NCBI GenBank assembly: GCA_050288085.1
Contig: JBNKDD010000025.1
Coordinates: 1-33,373, forward strand
Direction of reading: 5' to 3'
Origin: JBNKDD01 sp050288085
GTDB lineage: Bacteria; Chloroflexota; Anaerolineae; Aggregatilineales; UBA3940
Length of the DNA stretch: 33,373 bases
Part shown: positions 24,081-31,895 of the stretch, in pieces
Numbering within the stretch: position 1 is the stretch's first letter
Layout of the letters: each line of letters opens with the position of its first letter
The notes under the pieces: generated by a model
Told to the model about the DNA's origin: nothing
Database searches by the model: none
What the model saw: the letters and a program-made list of their open reading frames with translations, nothing else
Program-made: the position numbers and the translations under genes

Positions 24081-24096
24081 ACGCGCATAGGCGCGT
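24081..24096 (-). terminator. Attenuator-like hairpin in the sat leader
   Basis: On the minus strand ACGCGC, loop CTAT and GCGCGT make a perfect 6-bp stem followed by CTTTTC. It lies 33 nt before the sat ATG, downstream of a candidate promoter, so it could be an attenuator or simply the terminator of the upstream genes. Confidence 0.4.
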
Positions 24097-24129
24097 TCAC
24101 TCTTGTCGTACTTGTCGTATCGGTCGGGG

Positions 24130-24158
24130 AGTGTACCATAAACCATAGGGACTGTCGA
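24130..24158 (-). promoter_or_regulatory. Candidate sat promoter
   Basis: TCGACA (24158-24153) and TACACT (24135-24130) on the minus strand lie 17 bp apart, matching consensus at 5/6 and 4/6, just after the end of the PHP gene. Confidence 0.4.
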
Positions 24159-24175
24159 TAAATGTAAGTTGTCGT

Positions 24176-25021
24176 TCATCTCCGCCTTTTACGTAGGGCT
24201 TCAACCATCTTTGCTGTTACAGGTTGGCTGCCCATCCGGGGAAACCCGTCCTGCCAACCATGCTCGTCACTGCCACCGGTTACCACCAATTTGAAAGGCT
24301 TTGCCAGTTTTAGGAAGTGCATCTGTGCAGCTTGATCGAGCCGGTGATGGTAGACCTCCACGCCGTCCAACCCCTGGTCAACTAACTGTCCTAATTGCTC
24401 TTTGGTCAGCAGCCCATTCCCACAATCAACCACCGAGGGATGCGCCAGCACAGCGACTCCACCCGCAGTCTTGATCGCCTGGATGATCTCCCCGATAGGC
24501 GATGTACTGTTGCGAATATGCTCCCAATGCTGCCAGAAAAGATGCAGCCCATCATACCAATCCAGGACAAGCCGCTTTTCAATTAATGCAAAGATCAGGT
24601 GTGTTCCCCCGATATAGCGTGAGTTAAACGCGTACAGTTCATCAATCGACAGGGGATAACCGGCTTGAGTCAGCGAGATGCAGCACAGCCTGATCCGGTT
24701 GCGGATATCGTCCAGCGCCCGCTGTGTGACCTGCTGAAAATCCGGGTCATCCACGTCAACGAAGTACCCCAGCAGATCAACATTGAGCGCCGCGCCGCAG
24801 CCATCCCACACCGTCGTAAACTCGATGCCGGGGATCAGTTCAATTCCCAATTCCGTGGCAATTGGGCGGGCTTCGCGGCTGCCCCGTACATTATCATGAT
24901 CCGTGATTGCGATGGTCTTCATCCCGATCTGGGCCGCATGTTGCACCACCTCTTCTGGTGATGCCCGCCCATCGGAATAATAGGTGTGCATATGCAAATC
25001 GATGGGTGAGACAGGTGTCAT
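24176..25021 (-). CDS. PHP-domain phosphoesterase (YciV/RnmAM-like)
   Basis: This 281-residue enzyme has all the PHP metal motifs: DLHMHTYYSDG (about 8-18), ITDHDN (about 39-44), PGIEFT, VLAHPS and GGSDEHG. The layout, with an insertion after the third motif, resembles the group that hydrolyses 3',5'-nucleoside bisphosphates such as pAp and can trim short 5'-RNA. The ATG has GGGGAG about 12 nt upstream. It lies 18 nt after proB and directly before sat. pAp arises from PAPS use, so a link to sulfur activation is plausible. Other PHP substrates (histidinol phosphate, polymerase-associated) are less likely from length and motifs. Confidence 0.88.
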   Translation of the reverse strand: MTPVSPIDLHMHTYYSDGRASPEEVVQHAAQIGMKTIAITDHDNVRGSREARPIATELGIELIPGIEFTTVWDGCGAALNVDLLGYFVDVDDPDFQQVTQRALDDIRNRIRLCCISLTQAGYPLSIDELYAFNSRYIGGTHLIFALIEKRLVLDWYDGLHLFWQHWEHIRNSTSPIGEIIQAIKTAGGVAVLAHPSVVDCGNGLLTKEQLGQLVDQGLDGVEVYHHRLDQAAQMHFLKLAKPFKLVVTGGSDEHGWQDGFPRMGSQPVTAKMVEALRKRRR

Positions 25022-25039
25022 CAGTGTGTTTTTCTCCCC

Positions 25040-26149
25040 TCACACTACCACCAGGTGATCCCGGTGAATGACCTCATCCCCATATGTATACCCCAGTTTT
25101 TCTTCGATCTGGTTCGACCGCAGTCCGCAAATTTTCTCCAGGTCGGCAGCCTTGTAATTTGCGACTCCCCGTGCGGCTTCTGCTCCATCCGGCCCGATCA
25201 CCCGAACCACCATCCCCCGTTCGAACGTCCCCTCGACCCGGACGACCCCCACCGGCAGCAGACTTACGCTCCGTCGTTTCAGCACCTTGACCGCACCCGC
25301 GTCGATCTGTATTGTTCCCTGAACTTCATCCGATAGCAGCCAGCGCTTCCGCGATTCCATGTGGGTGCTGGTTGGTGCAAACCAGGTTCCAATTGTGTGA
25401 CCGGCAGCGCCCAGCAGATCGATCAACACATTCGGGCGGGCCCCCTGCGCAATTACAACCTCGGTGCCGGAGCGTGTTGCCAGTTGGGCAGCTTGCAGCT
25501 TGGTGACCATCCCCCCCGTGCCAACATCCGATCCGGCCCCCCCTGCGATCTCCCACAGCGCGTCGTCGATCTCCACCACGTGGTTGATCAACTTGGCGTC
25601 TGGATTGGTGCGTGGATCGGTCGTGAACAGCCCTGGTTGATCGGTCAGCAAGATCAGCAAATCGGCATCCACCAGGTTAGCGACCAATGCCGACAGGTTA
25701 TCGTTATCCCCCAGTCGGATTTCCTCGGTTGCTACCGTGTCATTTTCGTTCACAATCGGGATAATCAGCTGGCCCAGCAGCGCGTCAAGCGTATCGCGGG
25801 TATTCAGATAGCTCCGGCGGCTGCGCAAGTCGCGGTTAGTTAGCAGAATTTGCGCTACCTGTAGATCGTAGATCGCAAACAGATCGGCATAAGCATGCAT
25901 CAAGCGTGGCTGTCCGATAGCAGACAGCATTTGTTTGGCGGGGATGTGACTGCCCAGGGCGGGATTTTGTAATATCCCGCGCCCGGCGGCCATCGCCCCG
26001 GAGGTAACCAGGATCAATTCGTTGCCTAACTCGTTGAGCTGTGCTACTTGCTGCACAATCTCCAGCATGCGGCGCGGGCTGAGTTGTGCAGTCCCACCCG
26101 TCAGCACACTTGATCCCAGTTTTATGACCAGACGTTTACCATTATTCAT
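25040..26149 (-). CDS. proB: Glutamate 5-kinase
   Basis: This 369-residue enzyme catalyses ATP-dependent phosphorylation of glutamate, the first step of proline synthesis. The amino-acid-kinase domain (about 1-255) has VIKLGSSVL, VTSGAMAAGR, IVNENDTVATEE and FGDNDNLSA-like LGDNDNLSALVA. A GTGGMVTKLQAA segment precedes a C-terminal PUA domain (about 275-369). The PUA domain is typical of bacterial ProB and may bind RNA or modulate feedback. proA is not adjacent. ATG at 26149 is preferred over an in-frame TTG three codons upstream; neither has a clear Shine-Dalgarno sequence. It lies 17 nt after the sialidase-like gene. Confidence 0.96.
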   Translation of the reverse strand: MNNGKRLVIKLGSSVLTGGTAQLSPRRMLEIVQQVAQLNELGNELILVTSGAMAAGRGILQNPALGSHIPAKQMLSAIGQPRLMHAYADLFAIYDLQVAQILLTNRDLRSRRSYLNTRDTLDALLGQLIIPIVNENDTVATEEIRLGDNDNLSALVANLVDADLLILLTDQPGLFTTDPRTNPDAKLINHVVEIDDALWEIAGGAGSDVGTGGMVTKLQAAQLATRSGTEVVIAQGARPNVLIDLLGAAGHTIGTWFAPTSTHMESRKRWLLSDEVQGTIQIDAGAVKVLKRRSVSLLPVGVVRVEGTFERGMVVRVIGPDGAEAARGVANYKAADLEKICGLRSNQIEEKLGYTYGDEVIHRDHLVVV

Positions 26150-26166
26150 GACCGGCAATTGTACCG

Positions 26167-27312
26167 CTATTCGGAAGCCTTTGCCTCGGCGAGTGCTTCC
26201 AAACTGGGTAAATTAATCTTTGCAAGGCGTATATCTGAGGGGGAAACCATGCCTAGAATCCAGGCATAGTCGCGCTTGATATTGTTGGTATAGTAGCTGA
26301 TATAAACTTCATCTCCGCGAATCACTACCCCAGTATAAGCAGTATCCCCGGCACTGGGTAGATCGGTCAGGTAGACCAGCCGATCCGTCTCGACCAGAAA
26401 CAGCGAGGTGCGCTTGCGGCTAAAAATGCTCCCCAACTTGGTAAACATCCCCTGACTGCCCGGCTGGTAACGCCCGGCAGCGTAGACCTGTCCGTTATAG
26501 GTAAACAGGGTTGGCCCATCCAGGCGGGTCACACTGCTGCGTTCAAACGTCCAATCCTCGTATGGTGATTCGGCAACGGCCAACAGCGTCAAGGCGTTGT
26601 TATCTCCGAACAGGCTGTCACTGCCTTCAAGCCGCGCGGTGGAGATCATCCGTCCGTCGGGTAAAAACTCGATGGTGGTTTCATCGTTGCGTTCACCCTC
26701 ATAGATCGGCCCGACCATTTCCCAGTTCTTACCATCGGTCGATTGAAGCAGCGCCGATTTACCATGTTCGTGCCAATAGGCGGGCACATACCACGTTATC
26801 CCATCAGCGCTTTTGGGCCGCCAGAACAGCCAACCTTCCTCCTCGATCTCATCGAAATCCGTCCACGTGATGCCGTCCGCCGTGCTGGCAATGACGGTCG
26901 TATAGGGTTCGGCTGCGAAATCGACATTCTTCAGCGCATACATATACAGCCGGTCGCCGATTGCGCCGAACTTTGGATCGCGTATATCCTCGCCGGTGGT
27001 GGCTAACTCGGCTGTTTTTTCCCAAGTCTTACCATCCTCTGAACGCCGAACGATCAGGTGGGATTTTTCGCTGGCAAAGTGCCAGGGTGAAGTAGCGTAA
27101 ACGAGATAAAAGGCGTCATTCCAATAGATCAGGTCGGTATTGGAGTTATGTGTCCCATCGCTGACGGCGACCCAGGTATCCATCACAAGGTCTTCAGCGA
27201 TATAAGCCATATTCGGACGGATAGCCCACCACCCAATGATCAGGGCCAGCAGCAGCAAAATCGCCAGAAGGCCAAGTCCGATTCCACGCAAGGTTTTCAA
27301 AAATGTTTTCAT
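26167..27312 (-). CDS. Membrane-anchored sialidase/BNR-like beta-propeller protein
   Basis: This 381-residue protein has one N-terminal membrane helix (about 10-32, very Leu/Ile-rich) and an extracytoplasmic propeller. Repeated turns of the type SxDGxxW (RRSEDGKTWE, STADGITWTD, KSADGITWY, QSTDGKNWE) are Asp-box-like BNR signatures of sialidase and GH43/GH33-type propellers. The full catalytic Arg triad of true sialidases was not identified, so the enzyme activity is unproven. The ATG at 27312 has GGGGA about 9 nt upstream. It heads the minus-strand genes proB, PHP and sat, and is divergent from the orphan gene at 27402. Confidence 0.8.
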   Translation of the reverse strand: MKTFLKTLRGIGLGLLAILLLLALIIGWWAIRPNMAYIAEDLVMDTWVAVSDGTHNSNTDLIYWNDAFYLVYATSPWHFASEKSHLIVRRSEDGKTWEKTAELATTGEDIRDPKFGAIGDRLYMYALKNVDFAAEPYTTVIASTADGITWTDFDEIEEEGWLFWRPKSADGITWYVPAYWHEHGKSALLQSTDGKNWEMVGPIYEGERNDETTIEFLPDGRMISTARLEGSDSLFGDNNALTLLAVAESPYEDWTFERSSVTRLDGPTLFTYNGQVYAAGRYQPGSQGMFTKLGSIFSRKRTSLFLVETDRLVYLTDLPSAGDTAYTGVVIRGDEVYISYYTNNIKRDYAWILGMVSPSDIRLAKINLPSLEALAEAKASE

Positions 27313-27401
27313 GATCGTTTTCCCCAATTGGTAATATGTGGACTGAGCCTGTAAATCTTTCTGGTAAAATTGATTTAGCAGGACACAAAGAGGTTAATGT
27401 G

Positions 27402-28472
27402 ATGAAACAATATAAGATACTTACCCATCAGGAGACCTTCCAGAAGATAGCGTTTTATCAAAAAGCCCTCGAAGCACACAACGTCGCAGCCGGTTCATAT
27501 CTGGCGAATAACCTGGGTGATAAAGATATTTCTCGACTCAGGACAGAAGAATTTATCGAGCTTCTTGTCAGAACAAAACACCCTCAAATATTTGCCGAGA
27601 GCGTTGTTTATGGTGATGGCTCCGATTGGTCTAAAACTGAATTATCATTGTTGGGAGATATAAGCATTGCGGTTCCCGTAACCGTCTATGATAACGGCAG
27701 ACATTCCTTTCCCACGGTTCATGAGAACCCGTTTCACGCCACACTATTGTATGTACCCGGAGCGTTGTTGAGAAATGGCCGTGGACAAATCCCGGCAGAC
27801 TGGGATGAAGTCACAATAAATGGGCGAATCGACGACTATTCGTACTATGTGCTATATGAGAGAAGGCTGCTACCTGCATTTAGTTATGCAGATGGTGTAG
27901 CAAGCTCAAGCAATAGAAAGGCTTTCATGACTATTCCGGGTCTGGGTTGTGGTCAGTTTGCCGGGAAGTTCAAGGGGCAGTTAGGGGAAAAGCTCCGTCA
28001 AACACTTATCAGGTTTCTTGAACGTCATGGTGAGCGTTTCCCGAATGTCAGGGCTGTATATTACGATCCATTCCGGGAATGCAACAATGAGCGACATGAA
28101 ATAGGGCATATTTCATTATTCGTCAGGCCGCTCACCAAAGGCAATGCGGGCAAGTCGCAGTTGTGCCAACCACAGGCGTACGCGGAAGCTGGGGATGATT
28201 TCACCGATTGTGAACTGTTCAGTTTTGTAGCCTGGGATCATGTCTCGTGGCCGGGCAATGATTACTATATCGGCTCCAGGGCCACCGACGATGGAGTCAA
28301 AGCAGCGGCCACCGATTCAATGGCGGTGATGACCGGAGTTGAAGGTGCTTACAACAGCCGGACATACACATATGATCCCCCACGCATGCATAAAACCTGG
28401 GAAGATGTGGTTCTAGCCAGACAAATTCAGCTCCAGGTAAAAGATAATCTGGTAGTCTCGCCAAAAGCGTAA
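27402..28472 (+). CDS. Uncharacterised protein with a possible macro-domain-like core
   Basis: This 356-residue protein has no signal peptide or membrane helix. I recognise no named family with certainty. A central region (about 86-215) has a macro-domain-like rhythm: a strand with LLYVPGALLRNGRG (about 115-128), then AFMTIPGLGCGQFAGKF (174-190) followed by a long helix, like the glycine-rich ADP-ribose-binding loops. Other dense motifs are YYDPFRECNNERHEIG (220-235), and AWDHVSWPGNDYY with GSRATDDGVKAAATDSM (277-307). Their density of Gly, Asp and His suggests an enzyme. The ATG at 27402 has AGAGG 9 nt upstream. Codons look A/T-richer than in neighbouring genes and it stands alone between opposing operons, which hints at acquisition. 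ADP-ribose or nucleotide chemistry is only a guess. Confidence 0.75.
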   Translation: MKQYKILTHQETFQKIAFYQKALEAHNVAAGSYLANNLGDKDISRLRTEEFIELLVRTKHPQIFAESVVYGDGSDWSKTELSLLGDISIAVPVTVYDNGRHSFPTVHENPFHATLLYVPGALLRNGRGQIPADWDEVTINGRIDDYSYYVLYERRLLPAFSYADGVASSSNRKAFMTIPGLGCGQFAGKFKGQLGEKLRQTLIRFLERHGERFPNVRAVYYDPFRECNNERHEIGHISLFVRPLTKGNAGKSQLCQPQAYAEAGDDFTDCELFSFVAWDHVSWPGNDYYIGSRATDDGVKAAATDSMAVMTGVEGAYNSRTYTYDPPRMHKTWEDVVLARQIQLQVKDNLVVSPKA

Positions 28473-28501
28473 AGGGCGCACCCGGTTGAGGGTACGCCCT
28501 T
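28472..28501. terminator. Hairpin terminator between the orphan gene and chlD
   Basis: AAGGGCG-C-ACCC and GGGT-A-CGCCCTT pair over 11 bp with a single C-A mismatch and a 6-nt loop, starting at the orphan gene's stop. No strong T run follows on the plus strand. On the minus strand TTTACGCTTTT follows, so it may act in both directions. Confidence 0.6.
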
Positions 28502-28532
28502 GAAAATATTCTATATATTTGCGTCTTGTGCC

Positions 28533-29495
28533 TTAACCGTCCAACTCGCCCCGGACGGTGTTATACAGCGTATCGGCCCGCAGTTCGTTCAGGGTATAAC
28601 AGGGAGCGCCCAACCGGTCGGCCAGTTTTTGCGCCAATCCCTGATCAAAGCTGGCGTGCTCCATATTGATCACAACCGAGCGAATTTCATCCTCCCGAAT
28701 CTGGTCGGAGATCAGGTGCGCTTCTTCCTGCGGAGGTTTCCGCCCCATCGAGACGTTACCGGCCCCATCCGTCAACAGGATGATCAAGGGCATTACATCA
28801 GGATGCGAAATCTTATCCTGGCTAATCACATGGTGGGCCAATGTTAATCCGGCAGAAAGGGGTGTTTTCCCACCAACCGGAATATCGGCCAGGGCACGTT
28901 GGGCCAGCTGCACTGAGTTGGTCGGTGGCAGCACCAATTGGGCTCTGTTCTTCTGGAACACGATCAGCCCAACCCGATCCCGTCGTTGGTAGGCATCCGA
29001 TAGCAGGGACATAATCGCGCCTTTGGTGGCAGTCATTCGCTCGGCGACCGCCATACTCCACGACGCATCCACCACAAACAGGACAAAGTTAGCCTGCTTC
29101 TTGACACGAACCTTCCGCTGTAAATCCTGCTTGCGTACAGCAAATGCCAGATCGCCGCTGTCCCGTTCTATTTGATGTGGGGCAGCCGCCCGGATGGTCG
29201 CATCAAAAGCAATGTCGGATGTTTTTCCATTAGCTGGCCGGGCCTGGATATACCGCCCTCGCTTCCGCTCGGTTCGAGTCTGGCTGCGACGGCCACTTTG
29301 CCGCCGCGTGAGCCGGTCAAGAGGCGTATCCAATCGGCGTGAAACCTGAAACTCTGCACCGGGTTTAACTTCCTGGCCCCCATCCCACCAACGCGAGTCC
29401 TGATCCTGGAAAACATCCTGGCGGGCAGGCTCAGATGGGTTAACCTCCGGCGTTTCTTCGCCGACTCCCCGGTCCTCTATGGATTCATTTGCTTT
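28533..29495 (-). CDS. chlD: ChlD-type chelatase medium subunit, linker and VWA half (reached by -1 frameshift)
   Basis: This frame is open from 29531 down to the TGA at 28533. It encodes an acidic linker (about 29490-29380), a basic RRQSGRRSQTRTERKRGRY segment, then DIAFDATIRAAAP and a von Willebrand A domain. The MIDAS motifs are DASWS and LLTDGAGN. These parts are the C-terminal half of ChlD/BchD-type chelatase subunits. The conserved linker portion before 29333 contains no ATG, GTG or TTG; the first possible canonical start is a TTG at 29333, without a ribosome site, inside the conserved region. So this half is best expressed by shifting -1 from the upstream ATPase frame at 29492-29498, giving a fused protein of about 684 residues, a normal ChlD length. 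A sequencing indel in the A9 run is the alternative. Confidence 0.85.
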   Translation of the reverse strand, partial: KANESIEDRGVGEETPEVNPSEPARQDVFQDQDSRWWDGGQEVKPGAEFQVSRRLDTPLDRLTRRQSGRRSQTRTERKRGRYIQARPANGKTSDIAFDATIRAAAPHQIERDSGDLAFAVRKQDLQRKVRVKKQANFVLFVVDASWSMAVAERMTATKGAIMSLLSDAYQRRDRVGLIVFQKNRAQLVLPPTNSVQLAQRALADIPVGGKTPLSAGLTLAHHVISQDKISHPDVMPLIILLTDGAGNVSMGRKPPQEEAHLISDQIREDEIRSVVINMEHASFDQGLAQKLADRLGAPCYTLNELRADTLYNTVRGELDG

Positions 29496-30586
29496 TTTTT
29501 TACTTCCTGATCGTCGTCTTGAGACTGCTGTTCAGAGAACTCAGCCGATTCGCTATCGGCGTGGGCCTGGTCTACCCGCTCCTGTAAATCATTCAGGCTG
29601 ACCTGATCTTCTTGGAAGGGCGTGCGCTTCATACGATGCGGTAGTGCCAGTTCAGCCGCCGTCAGGATATCTTCCTTGGTGATCGCCCCGCGTCCTGCTA
29701 ACGCAGCATTGGCACGAGCCGCCTTGAGGATAACCAGGTCGGCGCGGTGACCGTCGACATGCAGGCTGGAAGTTAACATCGCAATTGTAGCAAGATCGCG
29801 GTGGGTGTACTTCACCGTATTGACAATTGTCTTGGCGCGAGAGATTTCCTGTGAAAGCTGTTTTTCACGTGGACGCCACTCGTCACAGAAATCCACCGGA
29901 TCCCCTTCAAACCGGATATGGCGATCCAACACTGCTACCCGATCCTGAGGGCTGTTCAGGCCATGAACATCTACCGCCAGCGCGAAACGATCCAGTAATT
30001 GGGGGCGCAGTTCGCCCTCTTCTGGATTCATCGTTCCAACCAGGATAAAGCGTGCCGGGTGGGTGAAACTGATACCCTCACGCTCGACAACATTCACACC
30101 CATTGCTGCTGAGTCAAGGAGCAGATCGACCACATGGTCATCCAGCAGATTGACCTCGTCAACATACAGGATGCCACGATTCGCCGCTGCCAGCACACCG
30201 GCATCAAAATGCCGCTCACCCGATTGGATGGCCTTTTCAATATCCAGCGTCCCGACTACCCGGTCTTCGGTCGCACTGACCGGCAAATCAACGATCCGGG
30301 TTCGCCGTCGGGTCAGGGGCAATTCCTCGCCGTTTCGCAGGCGTTCGCGGCATTCATCACACAGCCTTTCGGGTTGGTGAGGATTGCAGCTAAACCGGCA
30401 GTCCGCTACCACTTCGATCTCCGGCAGCAAGACAGCCAGGGCGCGGGCAGCGGTACTTTTGGCCGTTCCCTTCTCACCCCGGATCAATACACCCCCGATC
30501 TGTGGGTTGACAGCGTTTAATACCAGGGCGCGTTTCATGCGTTCCTGGCCGACAATAGCAGTAAATGGGTAAATCACAGATGACAT
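29477..30586 (-). CDS. chlD: ChlI/ChlD-type chelatase AAA+ ATPase (zero-frame product)
   Basis: The zero-frame product is 369 residues, about the size of the small chelatase subunit. It has an AAA+ domain with Walker A GEKGTAKST (37-45), Walker B ILYVDEVNLLDD, a Cys cluster (CRFSCNPHQPERLCDEC) typical of ChlD-like chelatases, and GTMNPEEGELRPQLLDRFAL. The helical lid region (ANAALAGRG, ELALPHRM) follows, and the frame stops five codons after the A9 run (KKKQMNP). Chelatase ATPase/VWA subunits drive Mg or Co insertion by ChlH or CobN, neither of which is in the window. The ATG at 30586 has GGA 9 nt upstream; an upstream TTG is rejected. A -1 shift in the linker adds the VWA half. Confidence 0.92.
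   Translation of the reverse strand: MSSVIYPFTAIVGQERMKRALVLNAVNPQIGGVLIRGEKGTAKSTAARALAVLLPEIEVVADCRFSCNPHQPERLCDECRERLRNGEELPLTRRRTRIVDLPVSATEDRVVGTLDIEKAIQSGERHFDAGVLAAANRGILYVDEVNLLDDHVVDLLLDSAAMGVNVVEREGISFTHPARFILVGTMNPEEGELRPQLLDRFALAVDVHGLNSPQDRVAVLDRHIRFEGDPVDFCDEWRPREKQLSQEISRAKTIVNTVKYTHRDLATIAMLTSSLHVDGHRADLVILKAARANAALAGRGAITKEDILTAAELALPHRMKRTPFQEDQVSLNDLQERVDQAHADSESAEFSEQQSQDDDQEVKKKQMNP
29492..29498 (-). other. Candidate -1 programmed frameshift site (A AAA AAG)
   Basis: On the minus strand nine A (29501-29493) are followed by G. In the ATPase frame this reads GTA AAA AAA AAG, so the heptamer A AAA AAG is in the exact phase used by the E. coli dnaX signal. AGGA lies just upstream (29508-29505) as a possible internal Shine-Dalgarno stimulator. 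The nearest perfect stem (CGGCG/CGCCG, 29463-29459 with 29452-29448) starts 28 nt downstream, further than usual. An A9 run can also cause transcriptional slippage, as in Thermus dnaX. Confidence 0.75.
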
Positions 30587-30619
30587 AAAATATTCCAATT
30601 TTTGTTTTGTTATGTATGG

Positions 30620-30649
30620 ATTATAGCGCGCTCACAAAAGCAGGAACAA
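30620..30649 (-). promoter_or_regulatory. Candidate chlD promoter
   Basis: On the minus strand TTGTTC (30649-30644) and a perfect TATAAT (30625-30620) are 18 bp apart, directly after the M20 gene's stop and about 34 nt before the chlD ATG. Confidence 0.65.
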
Positions 30650-30656
30650 ACCTGAC

Positions 30657-31895
30657 TTAGCTCAACAGCCGTGCTGCCAGCAGTGCATAGACCTGTGCAG
30701 CCCGTACGACATCGTCTAATTGAATATGTTCCTCGCAGGTATGAACCAGGTCAGGATGGCCGGGGCCAAATCCAATGGTCGGAATATTGGCTTCACCCAT
30801 ACTATAAACACCATCGGTCGAAAAACCCCAATGTCCGACCTGCGGTGCTTGTCCGGTGACCTGTTTTATAGTGTCGGCGAGCGCCAGCAGCAGGGGATCA
30901 TCTTCTTCCAATGCCCAGGCATTAAACGCCTCGTGAATTTTGAGCTGGTATCCCGTATAAGTACTGGTCTCGTAGTTCACGATCTCAACCTCAGCTTTGA
31001 CATTTTCTTGGCCGATCACCTGCTCGATTTCAGCCTGGGCACGGGTAACCGTTTCGCCCAGGGTCAGGCGGCGATCAATGTAAAATGTGCAAATGCCGGG
31101 GATAGCATTCAAGCTGGCGGATTGGCTTTCAATTCCCGTGACGGCAATCGTCCCTGCTCCCATAAAAGGATCACGGGGTAGATCGGCGGACAGCATATCG
31201 ATGCCGAAGATCAGGCGAGCGGCAGCGGTGATCGCATTGCGGCCTAAGTCGGGATTAGAGGCATGGCTGCTCTTGCCCTCGACCGTTACCTTGAACATCA
31301 CCCGGCCTCGATGACCTCGCATAATATGCAAGTTACTGGGTTCGGTCAGCACAACCCAATCTGGCCGGAGGTTTTCTTGTTCAATGAGAGTTTTAAGTGC
31401 CGCGCCTTCGCTTGGCTCCTCTTGCACCACAAAGGCCAGGATCAGGCTGCCGTTCAATTCAACCTCTGATTCAACCAGTTGCTTGGCCGCATAGACAATA
31501 GCCGCAATAGACCCCTTCGTATCGCAAGCTCCCAGGCCATACAGGGTCCCGTCTTCTATCTCTGCTGCAAAGGGGTCGTCAAAAGGCCAGGAGCCCTCAG
31601 CCGCCTGAACAGTATCCATATGAGCGTCAATGAGCAGCGTCGGGCCATCACCGCTGCCCATGCGCGCCACCACATTGCCGACCACGTCGGTATAGATATC
31701 TTCAACCCCGACAGCCTGAAGCTGCTGGCAGATTAATTCGGCAACCTCTTGCTCGTGAGTTGACACACTCGGAGTACGCACCAGGTTTTGTAAGAAATCA
31801 ATCATTGCTGCCTGATCCTCGTGATTTAACGACAAGCCAACAGGCTGCGTGGTCGAGGAATCGGAAGCACTAAAACGGGAAAAACGAGACATCAT
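30657..31895 (-). CDS. M20-family metallohydrolase (ArgE/DapE/YgeY-like)
   Basis: This 412-residue enzyme has the M20 di-zinc motifs: DAHMDTVQ (His and catalytic Asp), GACDTKGSI (bridging Asp) and VVQEEPSEG (Glu pair). The dimerisation-domain segment is KVTVEGKSSHASNPDLGRNAI, and the late His is in DLVHTCEEHI. The HASNP pattern and RGHRGRV resemble the YgeY/ArgE-like branch of amidohydrolases more than carboxypeptidase G2; the substrate is not identifiable. An N-terminal Ser/Thr-rich stretch of about 20 residues precedes the fold. Its ATG directly abuts the TAA of the sugar-transferase gene, with AAGGGG about 10 nt upstream, so translation is probably coupled. It is only distantly similar in motifs to the M20 enzyme at 6384-7538. 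Confidence 0.9.
   Translation of the reverse strand: MMSRFSRFSASDSSTTQPVGLSLNHEDQAAMIDFLQNLVRTPSVSTHEQEVAELICQQLQAVGVEDIYTDVVGNVVARMGSGDGPTLLIDAHMDTVQAAEGSWPFDDPFAAEIEDGTLYGLGACDTKGSIAAIVYAAKQLVESEVELNGSLILAFVVQEEPSEGAALKTLIEQENLRPDWVVLTEPSNLHIMRGHRGRVMFKVTVEGKSSHASNPDLGRNAITAAARLIFGIDMLSADLPRDPFMGAGTIAVTGIESQSASLNAIPGICTFYIDRRLTLGETVTRAQAEIEQVIGQENVKAEVEIVNYETSTYTGYQLKIHEAFNAWALEEDDPLLLALADTIKQVTGQAPQVGHWGFSTDGVYSMGEANIPTIGFGPGHPDLVHTCEEHIQLDDVVRAAQVYALLAARLLS

Noticed and set aside
29168..29333. A stand-alone VWA gene starting at TTG 29333
   Set aside because: The conserved ChlD linker continues upstream in the same frame, and the TTG has no ribosome binding site, so it is an internal codon of the frameshifted product.
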